A stretch of 10,321 bases of DNA from Chromera velia (Eukaryota; Sar; Chromeraceae): the NCBI GenBank assembly GCA_018398765.1, contig JAHBMJ010002682.1, forward strand, positions 6,456 through 16,776. Direction: 5' to 3'. The position numbers and the translations under genes were made by a program. Every line of letters begins with the position of its first letter. Within the stretch, counting starts at the first letter, position 1. Shown in pieces: positions 1 through 7,086 of this stretch. The notes below the pieces were generated by a model. The model worked only from the letters and a program-made list of their open reading frames with translations. It had not been told where the DNA came from and ran no database searches.

Positions 1-164
1 GCACGTGGGCTGGGGTATTTCTGTTTTCTAAGTGCCCCCCGCTTCGCTTTCCGGGGCCACATTCAGCCTTTCGGGGCCGGGTTTTTGCCGAAAGACAGCG
101 TGCACGCACGTGGGCTGGGGTATTTCTGTTTTCTAAGTGCCCCCCGCTTCGCTTTCCGGGGCCA
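1..164. repeat. 59-bp perfect direct repeat, period 105 bp
   Basis: Bases 1-59 and 106-164 are identical by eye, both beginning GCACGTGGGCTGGGG and ending CTTTCCGGGGCCA. The 46-bp spacer at 60-105 also has a CGGGGCC-type motif at 72-78. The first copy begins at the window edge, so the array may continue to the left. No coding potential is evident. It lies about 240 bp before the VPS26 start codon, so it may be upstream intergenic or promoter-proximal sequence. Confidence 0.93.
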
Positions 165-405
165 TATCGGCCCATGCCCGCGAAGTGCGCTGCGGCCACA
201 ACTTCGATCATGCATCGTTCATGCAGTCAGACAGTGTCATCGTTCAGACTGTGTCATCTTGCTGCCTTACAGACACTTGGAGAATTGAACATGAGCATTC
301 CAAAAAGGCCCACAGAAGTATTTAAGCAGGCAACACCTTAGTCTTTCTCCTCGTCGCAGAGGAAATTTGTGGAAACGGCCTCGAAGTCCGAAAAGGGGGT
401 GAACG
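165..405 (+). other. VPS26 upstream region / presumed 5' leader
   Basis: No gene is recognised here. It contains a 17-bp imperfect tandem pair at 228-244 and 245-261 (14 of 17 identical, unit CAGAC-N-GTGTCATC). There is a short upstream open frame at 291-341 (ATG AGC ATT to TAG, 16 codons), and a pyrimidine run ending TCGTCGCAG at 359 that matches the acceptor signature of the gene's coding introns. A 5'UTR intron ending at 359, with a 49-nt first-ATG exon at 360-408, is therefore possible. I cannot identify a transcription start or TATA-like promoter. Confidence 0.4.
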
Positions 406-408
406 ATG
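406..408 (+). CDS. VPS26: VPS26 coding exon 1 (ATG only)
   Basis: The proposed start codon ATG is followed directly by the donor GTCAGC. Splicing to 523 gives an N-terminus beginning [11 protein letters not shown], matching the short lead of other VPS26 proteins (8-9 residues before the G-x-x-C motif). Reading straight through 409-522 would instead add 38 residues encoded by a pyrimidine-rich, intron-like stretch. An ATG in an undetected upstream exon is the alternative. Confidence 0.65.
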
Positions 409-1958
409 GTCAGCTCAGAGGAGACGGCGTGGACGTTTCGGCCTTCCTTTTTTTGCATGTGTCCTGACCCTTTCCCCGTCATACATTCGCTTTATACCCT
501 CTTTTTGCGTGCGTCACTGCAGTTGAGCCAGCTCTTCGGGAGTGCGTGCTCCCTGGAGTTGAGCCTGGACACCGAACCCTCGAGGAAAACCGCGGTGCTT
601 GGCAGGGATAAACGAGGGGAGCGGGCACCAATTTTCGAGGTGAGCCCCCCCTGGCCCCCTCGGGAGGGAGAAGCAGTGCGGCATTGCTGGACATCTTTCG
701 ATCTGCTGTGTGAAAAAGACGGGGACTCGATTACCTTCACCCTCCAAGACAGTGCATTTCTCTTCCCGCCCCCGGTTTTGTGCAGGATGGCGAGAAAGTT
801 TCCGGAAAGGCGCAGGTGGTCCTGAAGCCAGGCAAGAAACTGGACCACCAGGGCATAAAGGTCGAATTCATCGGGCAAGTTGGTCAGTCACTCAGGGAAG
901 GATGTGATGTGACACAAAGGGAAGGAAGGTGGGGAATGGAACGGAGGTTCCTCTGAGGGAAACGTCATTTCTTTGGCCGTCTCTCGTCCTGACTTCTTTC
1001 TTTCCGCATCTTCAGTGAATCAACGAACCGGAGATCGAGGGTGGGCGCCCTGCTCGGTGTACATACGACTTTCAGCAGCTTGTCTGCGGGCACGAGACCC
1101 TTCTGTTTATCTGTTTTTCTCTCCTACCTAGTACTTCAGTATTTTTCTTTGTGCGGTGTCAGCTTTGTGCTTGTCACACTTGACACGTCTTTGACTGGCG
1201 AGACTTGTTTTCTATCACAAACGCTCAATCTTTTTCTTTTGATCAGCTTCTTGTTGATATTCTGCGTATTGCTGATGTTGCAGACATGCTGTACGACCGT
1301 TCCAACTCGTACGACTTCTTTTCGATCACCAAGGACCTGATGGGCCCAGGGAGCATGTTCGAGAGCGAAAAGTGGCAGTGGGAGTTCGGCAATGCAGACA
1401 AGAAATACGAGACGTACCATGGAATCAATGTGAGACTCAGGTGGGTAAGGGCGCCGTGTTTTTTCGTTCTTCTTGTGTTTTTGGAAAGCTGTGATCTTGC
1501 AACGGAGTTCAGCAACCATTCAGTCCCATCAAGTGCAGCATGGGCCGGTCTCGCCTCAGAAAAAGTCATCGCCCCACCTGCCACCGTAGCAGAGAGCGAC
1601 CAGCCTGAGGTGCTGTTGGAGTTTCTGGCTGGTACTCAGATGAGATCGGAGGTGTGAGAGGAGGGAGAGAGAAAGCACGACACCAGACCAACAGATGCAA
1701 TCAACTTGTTTGTTGGAGATTTCTTGAAAATGAGGTCGCAAGAGGTCTCCATGAGCGGGAAGCGGGGGGGGGGGACAAGTTGCAAAGATGTGCTCGACTC
1801 TTGTCTGGCACAGTCGAAGTGTGGGTCACGTGTGTTTCTGTGTCAAGTCCTTTTTTCTTTCTGGTGTCTGTTTTGGGTCTTTGCGAAAGCTGCAAACATG
1901 GTTGGGTGTTTTTCTGCCCTTTCATCACTGTCTGACTTCCTTTGTATTCTTCGCCGTT

Positions 1959-2022
<64 letters not shown>

Positions 2023-2049
2023 GTCTCTTTCTCTTTCTCTCTGTCTCTT

Positions 2050-2100
<51 letters not shown>

Positions 2101-2437
2101 ATACTTCGTCAGGCTGACTGTCGTACGGAATTATGCCAGGTGGGTGCTGTGTTGTCAGTCTGGTCTGGGTCTGACTGTGTAGCGGTGTTCGTCTACGAAG
2201 CTTGAAGGGGATATTTGGTTGTCTTGTCTGCTTGCGTGTCCTCCTGCTGGGCAACGTTTCTCTCACCATTTTGGTCATACCATCGGAGGGAGCACAGAGT
2301 AATTCCCCGTGGGTCACTCGAACCTCGTGGAGGGGAGATGCCTGCTTCCTTCCTTTTTGCATTGACATGGCGAAGGAAGCAAATGCTTTATTCGACACGG
2401 TCCCTCGATCCCGCAGAAGCGGAACGGAAAGGAAGGA

Positions 2438-2468
<31 letters not shown>

Positions 2469-3931
2469 GCAGAAAGAAAGCGTATGAAGGAAGTGAGATC
2501 AAAAGCACACAAGCAAATGCATGACCAAAAACCTGCAGCAACATCGTGAAGGAGATCGACATCGTTGTGCAGAACAAGGGCGTTCCCCCAGAGATCAACA
2601 ACACCATCAAAATGGAGGTCAGAATGAGAAGCTAGATGGTTGCGAGAGACAGAGAGAGGTAGAGAGGCAGATAGAGAAAGAAAGAAAGAAAGAAAGAAAG
2701 AAAAGAAGGAAACACGAAAAAAAGAAGGAAAAGGAACACACACTCCGAGAAGAAGAGCACAAAAGGAAAAGGAAAACGAAAATGAAAAGATTCCGACGCT
2801 TACATACCGAGGTAGTGCCTTAAAAGAAAAAAGAGGTTCAGACATCCACACACATACACACTCACATGCACACGCGCGAAAGAAAGGAGGGACAATTGGA
2901 GAAAACGGAGCAGGTAGTCTTCTCCATTTGCCGCCAGTTCCCTGTCTTCAGTGTGACTTACCAGCATCTCCTCGCTTCTCTCCGTCCCGGTTTTGTATGT
3001 GGTTCCCACTTTTCAGCACCTATGCCGCTCATCTTATTGCATCCTCTCACTTAATTTCTTCATTTTCCCTTCCTCCCGTCCCTTCCAGCTCAGTCTGTGT
3101 GCACGTGCATTTACTTGCTCGCGAGTCCGTTTTCGTCAGATACACTCGCCGCGCCCGCATTTGCCTGCCCTCCCGGTTGCAGGTGGGCATCGAGGACTGC
3201 CTTCACATCGAATTTGAGTATGACAAGAGTAAATACCACCTCAAGGACGTGGTGGTCGGGAAGGTCAGTGCGTGCGTCAACTCTTTCGCACACGCGCGCA
3301 CGGAGGCTCACCCACTCACTCACTCACTTACCGAGACGCTGCACAGGCACGTTCCTTCGCTCTCTCATTCACAAACAACACACACCCTCTCATGCATTCA
3401 GACGCATAAAGCTTTTTATGTTTTCTGCTTTTGCATCTGCTTTTGTTTTCGCAGGTCTATTTTCTCCTGGTGCGAATCAAGATCAAGCACATGGAGCTCG
3501 ACATCATCCGAAGAGAAATCACGGGGCAGGGTCGGTCGGTCGGTCGATCGGTGTTTGTATTGAGACCTTAATATACTCCAAGGATTCTCTGTCTGCCTTC
3601 AGAGCAAGCTCTGCGCTGAATAAGAAAAGAAAAGATGATGCGAGAGGCGTGCGAGAAGGAATTCTTCTTTGTTGAGCTTGAAGCAACAGAGAGAGCGATC
3701 CAGGGGTGTGAGGACAGACTTTCCATCCATCCATGGAGTGTTTTTTTTTTTTGCACCTTCCTTGCTGTTCTGCTTTGCGGAAGACACCTTCCCGTATTTT
3801 AGACTTTTCTGCTGCTGCGTGTTTCTCTCTTCGACTCTCTCTTTGTCCCTCCCTCTCTTTATCTGTCTGTGTGTTTTTCTCTCCGTTTATCTCTCTGTCT
3901 GTCTCTCTCGGGGAGAAGAAGAAACATATGG

Positions 3932-3981
<50 letters not shown>

Positions 3982-4310
3982 GATGTGTCTGACTGTCTCT
4001 GTCTCTGTGTGTGTGCGTGCAGGGTCAAACGCGACAAGCGACACGGAAACGCTGACGAAATTTGAAATCATGGACGGTGCACCTGTCAGATGTCAGTCTC
4101 AGTCCCTGTCTCACTCCCTGTCTCTGTCTCTGTCTCTTGTCTAACAATCTGGGGGAGGTTTGTTGCTCTGGATGCTTTTGTTACGAGAATAAAGGAGACG
4201 TGGTTTGTCTCACAATTCTTCTGTTCTTTGCGCCCCATAACCTCCAATTTCAAGCACCGGCTCGCCACCGAAGATACACACCAGACCGTCCCTGTCTCCG
4301 TCTCTCTCTA

Positions 4311-4342
<32 letters not shown>

Positions 4343-4414
4343 AAAGAACTGTCTCCCTCTGTTCCCCTCTACATATGTGTGGTTGTGTGTGAGAGCGAAG
4401 TAGAGTGAGTGAGT

Positions 4415-4445
<31 letters not shown>

Positions 4446-5531
4446 TGTGTGTGTGTGTGAAGATGTGTGTGTGAAGTGGTGTTTTGTCTCCTTGATGTGT
4501 TTCCTCTTCCGCAGCTGAGTGCGTGCCCGTTCGGTTGTATATGTCGGGATTCGATCTGACGCCCACCTACAAGAACGTGCTGAACAAGTTCTCAGTGAAG
4601 TACTTTCTCAACCTGGTGCTTGTCGATGAGGAGGACAGACGGTGGGTTGGTTGGTTGGTTGGTTTGCTCTTGCTTCTCTTTCGGTTGACTTGCTTGTTCC
4701 GTGAAAGATCTTTTTTGTCTTCTTTCTGTTGGTCTGCTCATAAGGGATTTTGTTTTGAGAATGCTTGTGTCTTTCTGAGCACCTCAGCCTCATCCTTCTG
4801 TCTAGGCGATGATGGGGGGTTCGTGCCAGAAAAAAGCAAGACACGCTGACAGAAGGAGGTTGAAGTAAAGGCTACAAGCGCAGCCTTGTTCATGCAGAGG
4901 GCGAAAAATGACACTTTGCTGTTTTTGGGAGGATGAGACGATAAGGCGTTGCCCTCTGTGCCTTCATAACATCCATTCAAAGTGAAGCTGCTCTTTTCTC
5001 TCCTTTCCGTTGTCGTTAGTCTCGTGAAAGGAAAAATGGCGGGCGGACCAGAAGGTCTCGTTCTCCGTCCCAAGACCGCAAACAAAATAGCACCTGATTT
5101 TGAAATTATTTGTCTCTCATTTGCTTTTCTTTTTTTCTGTTTGTCGACCCAGCCAAGAGGGTTGGACACGCGAGAAGAAATGGAAGAAGGGAAACGAAAC
5201 GAAGCCATACAGTCTATCTGCCGGTGCGTTGATTTCTATCTGTGGCGGTCTTTCAGTCCGCCAGTCTAAGCAAAAAGACAATTTTGCAAGGAGCTAAGAT
5301 GCGAGACACCGAGTATCTTGTCCTTTTGGTTGTGCTCTCCCTTTATCACCTCTCTCTCCGCCTTCGATGCTCTCCACGCTTTTCTTTTCAGATTTCTTTT
5401 CATGTTCCCAGGTCGTCCGTCCAGTTACAAATCAGTCTTCGCGAGTCGTATATGCACACGTACGATTGCGTACGTGCAGGTACTTCAAGCAACAAGAGAT
5501 CTTTTTGTGGAGGAAGCGGATTGGCGGATGA
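406..5531 (+). CDS. VPS26: VPS26, retromer complex subunit (11 coding exons)
   Basis: Retromer arrestin-fold subunit, which with VPS35 and VPS29 retrieves cargo receptors from endosomes. Model: join 406-408, 523-639, 786-882, 1284-1440, 2101-2139, 2539-2617, 3183-3263, 3455-3530, 4023-4091, 4515-4641, 5480-5531, totalling 897 nt or 298 residues. Landmarks in order: [12 protein letters not shown] near residue 6; DGEKVSGK at 41; [14 protein letters not shown] at about 59; [10 protein letters not shown] at 125; [20 protein letters not shown] across the exon 6/7 junction; [20 protein letters not shown] across exons 7/8; [11 protein letters not shown] at 229; [19 protein letters not shown] then YFKQQEI near the end. 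These match known VPS26 proteins along their whole length. Human VPS26A is 327 residues; the shortfall is mostly a missing C-terminal tail after WRK. All introns are GT-AG, with exon phases compatible throughout. Family assignment is very sure; exon 1 is the least certain piece. Confidence 0.96.
409..522 (+). other. VPS26 intron 1
   Basis: Runs GTCAGC to CTGCAG, 114 nt, phase 0. Pyrimidine-rich in its last 80 bases. Open in frame with the downstream exon, which is why a read-through start at 406 also looks like an ORF. Confidence 0.7.
523..639 (+). CDS. VPS26: VPS26 exon 2 (residues 2-40)
   Basis: Encodes [16 protein letters not shown] through GERAPIFE. This is the first beta strands of the N-terminal arrestin domain, aligning with the G-x-x-C-E-I-D-I-V-L region of animal VPS26. 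Acceptor CTGCAG, donor GTGAGC. Confidence 0.9.
786..882 (+). CDS. VPS26: VPS26 exon 3 (residues 41-73)
   Basis: Encodes [20 protein letters not shown] then [12 protein letters not shown], the classic VPS26 strand pair. Acceptor GTGCAG, donor GTCAGT, ending in phase 1. Too short to stand out by ORF length alone. Confidence 0.95.
1284..1440 (+). CDS. VPS26: VPS26 exon 4 (residues 73-125)
   Basis: Encodes [20 protein letters not shown] through [12 protein letters not shown], matching the FNDKSN...F..L.KEL and Y.G.NVRLRY motifs of the family. Acceptor TTGCAG, donor GTGGGT, ending in phase 2. Longest coding exon at 157 nt. Confidence 0.96.
1441..2100 (+). other. VPS26 intron 4
   Basis: 660 nt, GTGGGT to GTGCAG. 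No gene inside. Contains a G10 run near 1766-1775 and ends in a compound microsatellite listed separately. Confidence 0.9.
1962..2097 (+). repeat. (TC)n...(TG)n compound microsatellite abutting the intron 4 acceptor
   Basis: Pure (TC)27 at 1962-2016, imperfect TCTCTG/TCTTTC repeats at 2017-2065, then (TG)16 at 2066-2097 followed immediately by CAG and the 39-nt exon 5. The repeat supplies the polypyrimidine tract and the TG of the TGCAG acceptor. Confidence 0.97.
2101..2139 (+). CDS. VPS26: VPS26 microexon-like exon 5 (residues 125-138)
   Basis: 39 nt encoding [12 protein letters not shown] between split Arg and Ser codons. Matches the RYFLKVTIVRR region at the start of the linker and C-terminal arrestin domain. 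Acceptor GTGCAG, donor GTGGGT, phase 2 at both ends, so it is symmetric. Confidence 0.94.
2434..2469 (+). repeat. (GAAA)n microsatellite in intron 5
   Basis: About eight AAAG/GAAA units, all purine, followed by a decayed copy. It lies in intron 5 (2140-2538, 399 nt), which otherwise shows no gene. Confidence 0.95.
2539..2617 (+). CDS. VPS26: VPS26 exon 6 (residues 138-164)
   Basis: Encodes [14 protein letters not shown] then [13 protein letters not shown]-leading residues, ending at the GAG codon before GTCAGA. Matches the L.....INN.IKMEVGIEDC stretch of the family. Acceptor CTGCAG, phase 0 at its end. Confidence 0.95.
2674..2704 (+). repeat. (GAAA)n microsatellite in intron 6
   Basis: Second GAAA tract, preceded by AGAGAGA-rich sequence and followed by purine-rich DNA to about 2800. 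Intron 6 is 2618-3182 (565 nt). It also has a CA-rich stretch at 2847-2873 and no recognisable gene. Confidence 0.94.
3183..3263 (+). CDS. VPS26: VPS26 exon 7 (residues 165-191)
   Basis: Encodes [20 protein letters not shown] then KDVVVGK. This is almost invariant across eukaryotic VPS26 and is the single most diagnostic stretch. Acceptor TTGCAG, donor GTCAGT, phase 0 at both ends (81 nt). Confidence 0.98.
3455..3530 (+). CDS. VPS26: VPS26 exon 8 (residues 192-217)
   Basis: Encodes [20 protein letters not shown] then EITGQ plus one base. Acceptor TCGCAG. The donor GTCGGT lies at the start of a GGTC tandem repeat, so the exact donor was chosen by frame with exon 9. Confidence 0.95.
3531..3548 (+). 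repeat. (GTCG)n tandem repeat at the intron 8 donor
   Basis: Four GTCG units followed by ATCGGT. Three further GT(C)GG-type donors sit 4 nt apart, but only the first preserves the VPS26 frame. Confidence 0.85.
3932..3981 (+). repeat. (TC)n(TG)n compound microsatellite in intron 8
   Basis: (TC) tract at 3932-3954 followed by (TG)14 at 3954-3981, then imperfect TGTCTC/GTGTGC repeats to the acceptor at 4022. Same architecture as intron 4. Intron 8 spans 3531-4022 (492 nt). Confidence 0.96.
4023..4091 (+). CDS. VPS26: VPS26 exon 9 (residues 217-240), symmetric
   Basis: 69 nt encoding [20 protein letters not shown] then PVR, with split codons at both ends. Matches the [17 protein letters not shown] region of animal VPS26. 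Acceptor GTGCAG, donor GTCAGT after the T of a split Ser codon. Phase 1 at both ends, so skipping would remove 23 residues without a frameshift. Confidence 0.95.
4306..4460 (+). repeat. (TG)n, (GAGT)n, (GA)n and (GT)n microsatellites in intron 9
   Basis: TG-rich tract at about 4310-4342, GAGT units at 4403-4419, (GA) tract at 4419-4445, (GT) tract at 4445-4459. Intron 9 is 4092-4514 (423 nt). No gene within. Confidence 0.95.
4515..4641 (+). CDS. VPS26: VPS26 exon 10 (residues 240-282)
   Basis: Encodes [20 protein letters not shown] then [20 protein letters not shown] and [20 protein letters not shown] is the hallmark C-terminal motif of VPS26, in the domain that contacts VPS35. Acceptor CCGCAG, donor GTGGGT. 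Confidence 0.98.
4645..4664 (+). repeat. (GGTT)5 immediately after the intron 10 donor
   Basis: Five perfect GGTT units begin 3 nt into intron 10 (4642-5479, 838 nt, the longest). The rest of intron 10 shows no gene or long repeat. Confidence 0.95.
5480..5531 (+). CDS. VPS26: VPS26 exon 11, C-terminus and stop
   Basis: Encodes [16 protein letters not shown] then TGA. YFKQQEI-x-LWRK is the family's terminal conserved motif. Acceptor GTGCAG. The protein stops 4 residues after WRK (RIGG), without the roughly 30-residue tail of animal VPS26A, whose tail is poorly conserved. Confidence 0.96.
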
Positions 5532-6067
5532 TCGAGACGTCGTGTCCATGGAGCTTGCAAACCAGCTGCCAAACCTACATGGATGATTGAATGGATTGAT
5601 GCATGTCTGAAAGGACTCTTCAAACGAGTAAGTACGCAAATATACGTCAAAAACTGTGAAATCTATCATTACTGATCATTTTTTTCACTCTAGCCTTCAC
5701 TCTATACTAGACTCTCTATGACTGTTGATTTTAAGGGTGCAGGATTTGTGTTCACTGTTCCAACCGTGCTTGGCATGCATGATGTGAAAGTGAAATTAAA
5801 TTCTGATTTAATAGGATCTAGGTTAGTAGGATACTAGGCGACCATGCACTTTAGCCATGCACTACAAAAAAAAAAAAAATAGATCTAGAAATAAATATTA
5901 AAATCTTCTTTTTTTTTAGTTTTTTTTTTTTAAGTTGTGCATCTGCATGATGATGTCAAACGCCATGGCCAGCAGCCCGCGGGCATTTGATCGAGTCCCC
6001 GCAGGACCCCCGCATGTCACGCATGCATGCATGCAAACCGGTTGTATACAGGGTTGCATGCGTGCGT
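5532..6067 (+). other. VPS26 3' flank and AT-rich non-coding DNA
   Basis: Presumed 3'UTR followed by intergenic sequence. Base composition becomes clearly AT-richer from about 5640. An AATAAA occurs at 5890-5895 about 360 nt after the stop, but I cannot say it is a poly(A) signal. Contains homopolymer A and T runs (about 5867-5879 and 5909-5931) and a short GCATGC-rich hairpin at 6025-6065. No gene seen. Confidence 0.5.
6025..6065. repeat. Short imperfect hairpin
   Basis: Arms 6025-6039 and 6051-6065 pair over 15 bp, with one G-T wobble and one mismatch, around an 11-nt loop. Built from GCATGC repeats, immediately left of MITE copy A. Confidence 0.7.
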
Positions 6068-6290
6068 CTAGACGTCGGCTGAAGAAAAAAAAAAAATAAG
6101 CGATCAAAGGAGATTTTTTTTTTTTTCTTTTTTACTTTTTTACAATCAACAACATTTGATAACAGTTGTGCAACACATGAATAACACCTGTGCAACACTT
6201 GAACAATAATTGTTTGACTAAATTAAAAAGAAAAAAAAAATAAATAAAGGGTTTGGGGGGATTTTTTTCTTTTCTTTAGCCGGTGCCTAG
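6068..6290. mobile_element. MITE copy A, hAT-like, 223 bp
   Basis: Left end CTAGACGTCGGCTGAAGAAA; right end, read on the minus strand, CTAGGCACCGGCTAAAGAAA. Flanking octamers GCGTGCGT (6060-6067) and GCATGTGT (6291-6298) match at 6 of 8, and both differences are CpG-to-TpG/CpA transitions. Shares internal blocks with copy B: AGGAGATTTTTTTT, TTTTTTACTTTTTTAC, AACAACATTTG, TTGTTTGACT and AAAGGGTTTGGGGGGAT. No coding capacity. The 8-bp duplication fits the hAT superfamily, though that assignment is inference. Confidence 0.85.
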
Positions 6291-7086
6291 GCATGTGTCC
6301 CCAGCCAGCAACTTCGCTTAAATTCAATCAAACGCCTGCAGCGGTTTGTCTGGCCTTACGGCCCTTTTGCCTCAAACACCGGCTTAAAAAGTTTAATTAA
6401 GCAGCTAGTCTAGCAACCCACTGAATGTAAGCTGCTTAACGCTACACACCGTTACTTGAACTTGCTTTCATGTTTAAAAAGGCAAAAAGGCGTTTCAATG
6501 GCCTTAAGTTTCATATAAGGTTAAAAAAGAGGTCGGTATATGATGAGGCTTTATGATCAGATTTCTAATTCAGAACCGTTTGAAAGTCTCATCTAGAAGC
6601 GCCTATGTTTTTCCACCTACTATACTAATGGTTGTATTTCAGAAGCTTTATCTCTTCTAGTATTTCCTCTTCTTGACTCTTGAGCCATCCGCTGCAGCGC
6701 GGAGTCTGCAGTTCACAATGATGACATATTGTTAATTGCTTTACTTAAGTAGAATGTTTTTTCTGGAGAGTTCAACACTGCATGCTATCATTCTTGGAGG
6801 TTGGAGCATTTATTGCAATAATTAACACTGTCCAGTTTGTTCCAGTTTTTTTTAGAACGCCTTGTTCTCTCTTCAAAGTTCACCCTCTTAAAAAGATGTT
6901 ATTCTTTTTCCTCATCTAGTCCCTCATGGGCCCGGGCCTCATCAGTGACTTTATCATATGATGGCTTGCTTTAAGTTATTAGTCTCCTAGATTAGTCTCC
7001 TTGCACTCAAACATGCTCAAATAATGAGTGCACCCAATCTGCCTGGAATTCTGTCTACTTCGACTTCGCCTACTAAGACTTCGCGC
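6291..7086. other. Gene-free AT-rich spacer between the two MITEs
   Basis: No coding region, RNA gene or long repeat recognised. Small features only: GGCCTTACGGCC palindrome near 6353-6364 and a GGGCCCGGGCC run near 6928-6938. Confidence 0.5.

Noticed and set aside
1-164. CRISPR-like repeat-spacer pattern
   Set aside because: Only two repeats, 59 bp long, in eukaryotic DNA with introns; a duplicated block explains it.
1925-2851. A 308-codon minus-strand open frame
   Set aside because: It runs antisense through introns 4-6 and exons 5-6 of VPS26, and its length comes from CT/GT and GAAA repeats that lack stops; the product is low-complexity Ser/Phe and Arg/Glu repeats.
2640-3563. A 307-codon plus-strand open frame
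   Set aside because: It includes exon 7 in frame ([11 protein letters not shown]) but otherwise reads intronic repeats; the homology-based spliced model explains the conserved part.
3519-4037. A 172-codon minus-strand frame rich in THTHTH and RERERE
   Set aside because: Pure translation of the intron 8 dinucleotide repeats on the wrong strand.
4982-5269. A 95-codon plus-strand ORF in intron 10
   Set aside because: No similarity to VPS26 or another family; exons 10 and 11 join correctly without it.
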